From Neorhizobium sp. NCHU2750 (GTDB lineage: Bacteria; Pseudomonadota; Alphaproteobacteria; Rhizobiales; Rhizobiaceae), in contig NZ_CP030827.1 in the NCBI RefSeq assembly GCF_003597675.1, positions 186,001 through 250,000 on the forward strand: 64,000 nucleotides of DNA. Direction: 5' to 3'. Positions 62,144 through 64,000 of this stretch are shown here, one piece after another. The first letter of the stretch is position 1, and every line of letters begins with the position of its first letter. The notes below the pieces were generated by a model that ran no database searches, was not told where the DNA came from, and saw only the letters and a list, made by a program, of their open reading frames with translations. The position numbers were made by a program, and so were the translations under genes.

Positions 62144-62509
62144 ATGAAGAAAAAAGTACTGACCGTGGACGATTCACGGACGATCCGGAACATGCTTCTG
62201 GTCACCCTCAACAATGCCGGTTTCGAGACCATTCAGGCCGAAGACGGCGTTGAAGGCCTCGAGGTTCTCGAAGGCTGCGAGCCCGATGTCATCGTCACCG
62301 ACATCAACATGCCGCGCCTCGACGGCTTCGGCTTCATCGAAGGCGTTCGCCGCAACGAGAAGTACCGCGCCATCCCGATCCTGGTCCTGACCACCGAGAG
62401 CGATGCCGAGAAGAAGAACCGTGCGCGCCAGGCCGGTGCGACCGGCTGGATCGTCAAGCCTTTCGACCCTGCCAAACTCATTGATGCGATCGAGCGTGTA
62501 ACCGCCTGA
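62144..62509 (+). CDS. cheY1: Chemotaxis response regulator CheY1
   Basis: 121 residues, a single receiver domain. Acid pocket D9-D10, phospho-acceptor D53 (VIVTDINMP), T83 (VLTTES) and K105 (WIVKPFDP) are all present. In the two-CheY rhizobial system CheY1 acts as a phosphate sink for CheA. Two bp after cheS. Confidence 0.93.
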   Translation: MKKKVLTVDDSRTIRNMLLVTLNNAGFETIQAEDGVEGLEVLEGCEPDVIVTDINMPRLDGFGFIEGVRRNEKYRAIPILVLTTESDAEKKNRARQAGATGWIVKPFDPAKLIDAIERVTA

Positions 62510-62525
62510 ACCGGGAATTCTTCCG

Positions 62526-64000
62526 ATGGATATGAACGAAATCAAAGAGATCTTCTTTCAGGAATGCGAAGAGCAGCTCGCTGAACTGGAATCTGGTCTT
62601 CTCAAGCTGAACGACGGGGATCGCGACCCCGAGACGGTCAATGCCGTGTTTCGCGCCGTTCATTCCATCAAGGGCGGCGCCGGCGCTTTCGGCCTGGAAG
62701 AGCTGGTCGCCTTTGCCCACGTCTTCGAGACGACGCTGGATTGCGTGCGCTCCAATAAGCTGGAGCCGAACCAGGACGTTCTCAAGGTCATGCTCAAATC
62801 TGCCGACGTGCTGGCCGACCTTGTCACCTGCTCGCGGGATGGCGGCAGCGTCGAGGAAAGCCGCACGCGCACGCTGGTGAAGGAACTGGAGGCCTTGGCC
62901 AATGGTGAAGCCCCGCCGGCAGCCGAAGCGCCGAAGGCTGCCAAGCCCGCTGCCGCCGCGGCACCTGCGCCGAAGCCGACCGACGACAGCGGTTTCCAGC
63001 CGATCCCCTTCACCTTCGACGATTTCGGCGGAGAGGAAGAGACCGAAGAGCAGTTCACCTACGACGTCACCTTCAAGCCCGCGCGCGAGCTTTATGCCAA
63101 GGGCAACGAGGCGGCGCTCCTGCTCAGGGATCTCTCCCGTCTCGGCGAGATGAGCATCGCCTGCAACATGGACCAGCTGCCTGCGCTGGAAAGCATGGAT
63201 CCTGAAGCATCCTATTTCGGTTGGAAGATCTCGATCACCACGCCGAAATCAGAGGATGAGGTCCGCGCCGTCTTCGAATTCGCCGAATGGGATTGCGAGC
63301 TGGAAATTAAGCCGGCCGAAGCCTCCGAGGCCGAAGAGCTGCCGATGATCCCCGTACCTTTCGATCTTTCCGCGCTCGACGATGAGCCGGCGGAAGTGGT
63401 CGAGACGCAGCCGGAAGCGGTTGCAGCCGCAACCGCAGAGACAGCAGCCAACGTGACCAAGGCCGTCCATGCCGCGGTCGAAAAGAAGGAAAGCGCTGCC
63501 GCCGCTGCAGCTGCCGCCCAGAACAACGCCGCTGCCGCCGCATCCTCGGCCGGCCAGACGATCCGCGTCGATCTCGATCGCGTCGACCGCCTGATCAACC
63601 TTGTCGGCGAGCTTGTCATCAACCAGGCAATGCTCTCCCAGAGCGTCGTCGAAAACGACACGAACGGTACTTCGTCCATTAACATGGGTCTCGAAGAGCT
63701 GCAGCAGCTCACCCGCGAGATCCAGGACTCGGTCATGGCGATCCGCGCTCAGCCGGTCAAGCCGGTCTTCCAGCGCATGTCGCGTATCGTCCGCGAAGTG
63801 GCCGACATGGTCGGCAAGCAGATCCGCCTTGTCACCGAAGGTGAAAACACCGAAGTCGATAAGACGGTCATCGACAAGATCGCCGAACCGCTGACCCACA
63901 TGATCCGCAATGCCGTCGACCACGGCATCGAGAGCCCGGAAAAGCGCGTAGCCGCCGGCAAGGATCCGGAAGGCACGATCAAGCTTTCCGCAAAGCATCG
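62526..64000 (+). CDS. cheA: Chemotaxis histidine kinase CheA (5' part)
   Basis: The first 491 codons are in the window and the gene runs off the right end. HPt domain with phosphorylated H46 (AVHSIKGGAGAFG), an Ala/Pro linker (about 130-155), a P2-like region, an Ala-rich linker, the dimerisation domain (IRVDLDRVDRLINLVGELVI) and the start of the ATPase N box (LTHMIRNAVDHGIE). Receives signals from IcpA and other receptors and phosphorylates CheY1 and, presumably, CheY2 beyond the window. Confidence 0.95.
   Translation, partial: MDMNEIKEIFFQECEEQLAELESGLLKLNDGDRDPETVNAVFRAVHSIKGGAGAFGLEELVAFAHVFETTLDCVRSNKLEPNQDVLKVMLKSADVLADLVTCSRDGGSVEESRTRTLVKELEALANGEAPPAAEAPKAAKPAAAAAPAPKPTDDSGFQPIPFTFDDFGGEEETEEQFTYDVTFKPARELYAKGNEAALLLRDLSRLGEMSIACNMDQLPALESMDPEASYFGWKISITTPKSEDEVRAVFEFAEWDCELEIKPAEASEAEELPMIPVPFDLSALDDEPAEVVETQPEAVAAATAETAANVTKAVHAAVEKKESAAAAAAAAQNNAAAAASSAGQTIRVDLDRVDRLINLVGELVINQAMLSQSVVENDTNGTSSINMGLEELQQLTREIQDSVMAIRAQPVKPVFQRMSRIVREVADMVGKQIRLVTEGENTEVDKTVIDKIAEPLTHMIRNAVDHGIESPEKRVAAGKDPEGTIKLSAKH

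Overview
The window looks like a chromosomal segment of an alphaproteobacterium of the Rhizobiaceae (Agrobacterium/Rhizobium/Neorhizobium type). The evidence is the chemotaxis gene order icpA-cheS-cheY1-cheA at the right end, a bcsN-bcsA-bcsB cellulose cluster, the hisD/UPF0262/phosphatase/infA/maf/yacG block, and a Ti-plasmid-type TraA relaxase with TraD and TraG. No species can be assigned from the sequence alone.

Layout. 1-3.3 kb: core flank with a DHDPS-family aldolase, its GntR/FCD regulator (matching palindromic operator candidates at both genes) and a beta-helix lipoprotein. 3.5-4.9 kb: a collapsed, older island. It keeps a degenerate tRNA-Phe attachment half, a scar fusing the start of a helix-turn-helix gene to the end of an integrase gene, and a tRNA-Ser(GGA) copy with a one-base deletion. 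4.88-45.6 kb: a 40.7-kb island between identical 51-bp copies of the 3' part of tRNA-Phe, with an excisionase-like gene and a tyrosine recombinase next to the intact tRNA-Phe. 45.6-50.4 kb: core housekeeping genes (yacG, maf, infA, phosphatase, UPF0262, hisD, DUF2948). 50.5-51.4 kb: a DNA glycosylase and a small gene. 51.5-59.9 kb: bcsN-bcsA-bcsB with a divergent TPR protein. 60.2-64 kb: the chemotaxis operon, cut by the window end inside cheA.

Inside the island, 5-8 kb repeats the cassette seen in decayed form at 3.5-4.1 kb (HTH gene, P4-type integrase, intact tRNA-Ser). 8-20.4 kb is an insertion-sequence graveyard around a phage-ABA-sandwich gene and a secreted S1/P1 nuclease. It includes a three-level nest, IS66 containing an IS3-family element containing a second IS66, with target duplications readable at every level. 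20.6-33.1 kb carries surface-polysaccharide genes: GT2, Stealth phosphotransferase, a GT-like protein, a nucleotidyltransferase / nucleotidyltransferase-kinase / HAD phosphatase trio, GT32 and a KpsC-like transferase. 34.9-40.2 kb is a DNA-processing module for conjugation (traA, an oriT with an RSF1010-like nic sequence, traD, traG). No type IV secretion genes are visible, so the element looks mobilizable rather than self-transmissible. 40.2-43.8 kb holds a ribbon-helix-helix protein, a ParA operon with recurrent TTGACGCA motifs, and a PD-(D/E)XK-like nuclease gene put out of frame by an exact 14-bp tandem duplication.

How the parts fit: the tRNA-Phe recombinase and excisionase would move the island, ParA could stabilise the excised circle, and TraA/TraG/oriT would mobilise it through another element's secretion system. 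The cargo would alter the cell-surface polysaccharide. Outside the island, cellulose export and chemotaxis form a separate surface/behaviour block.
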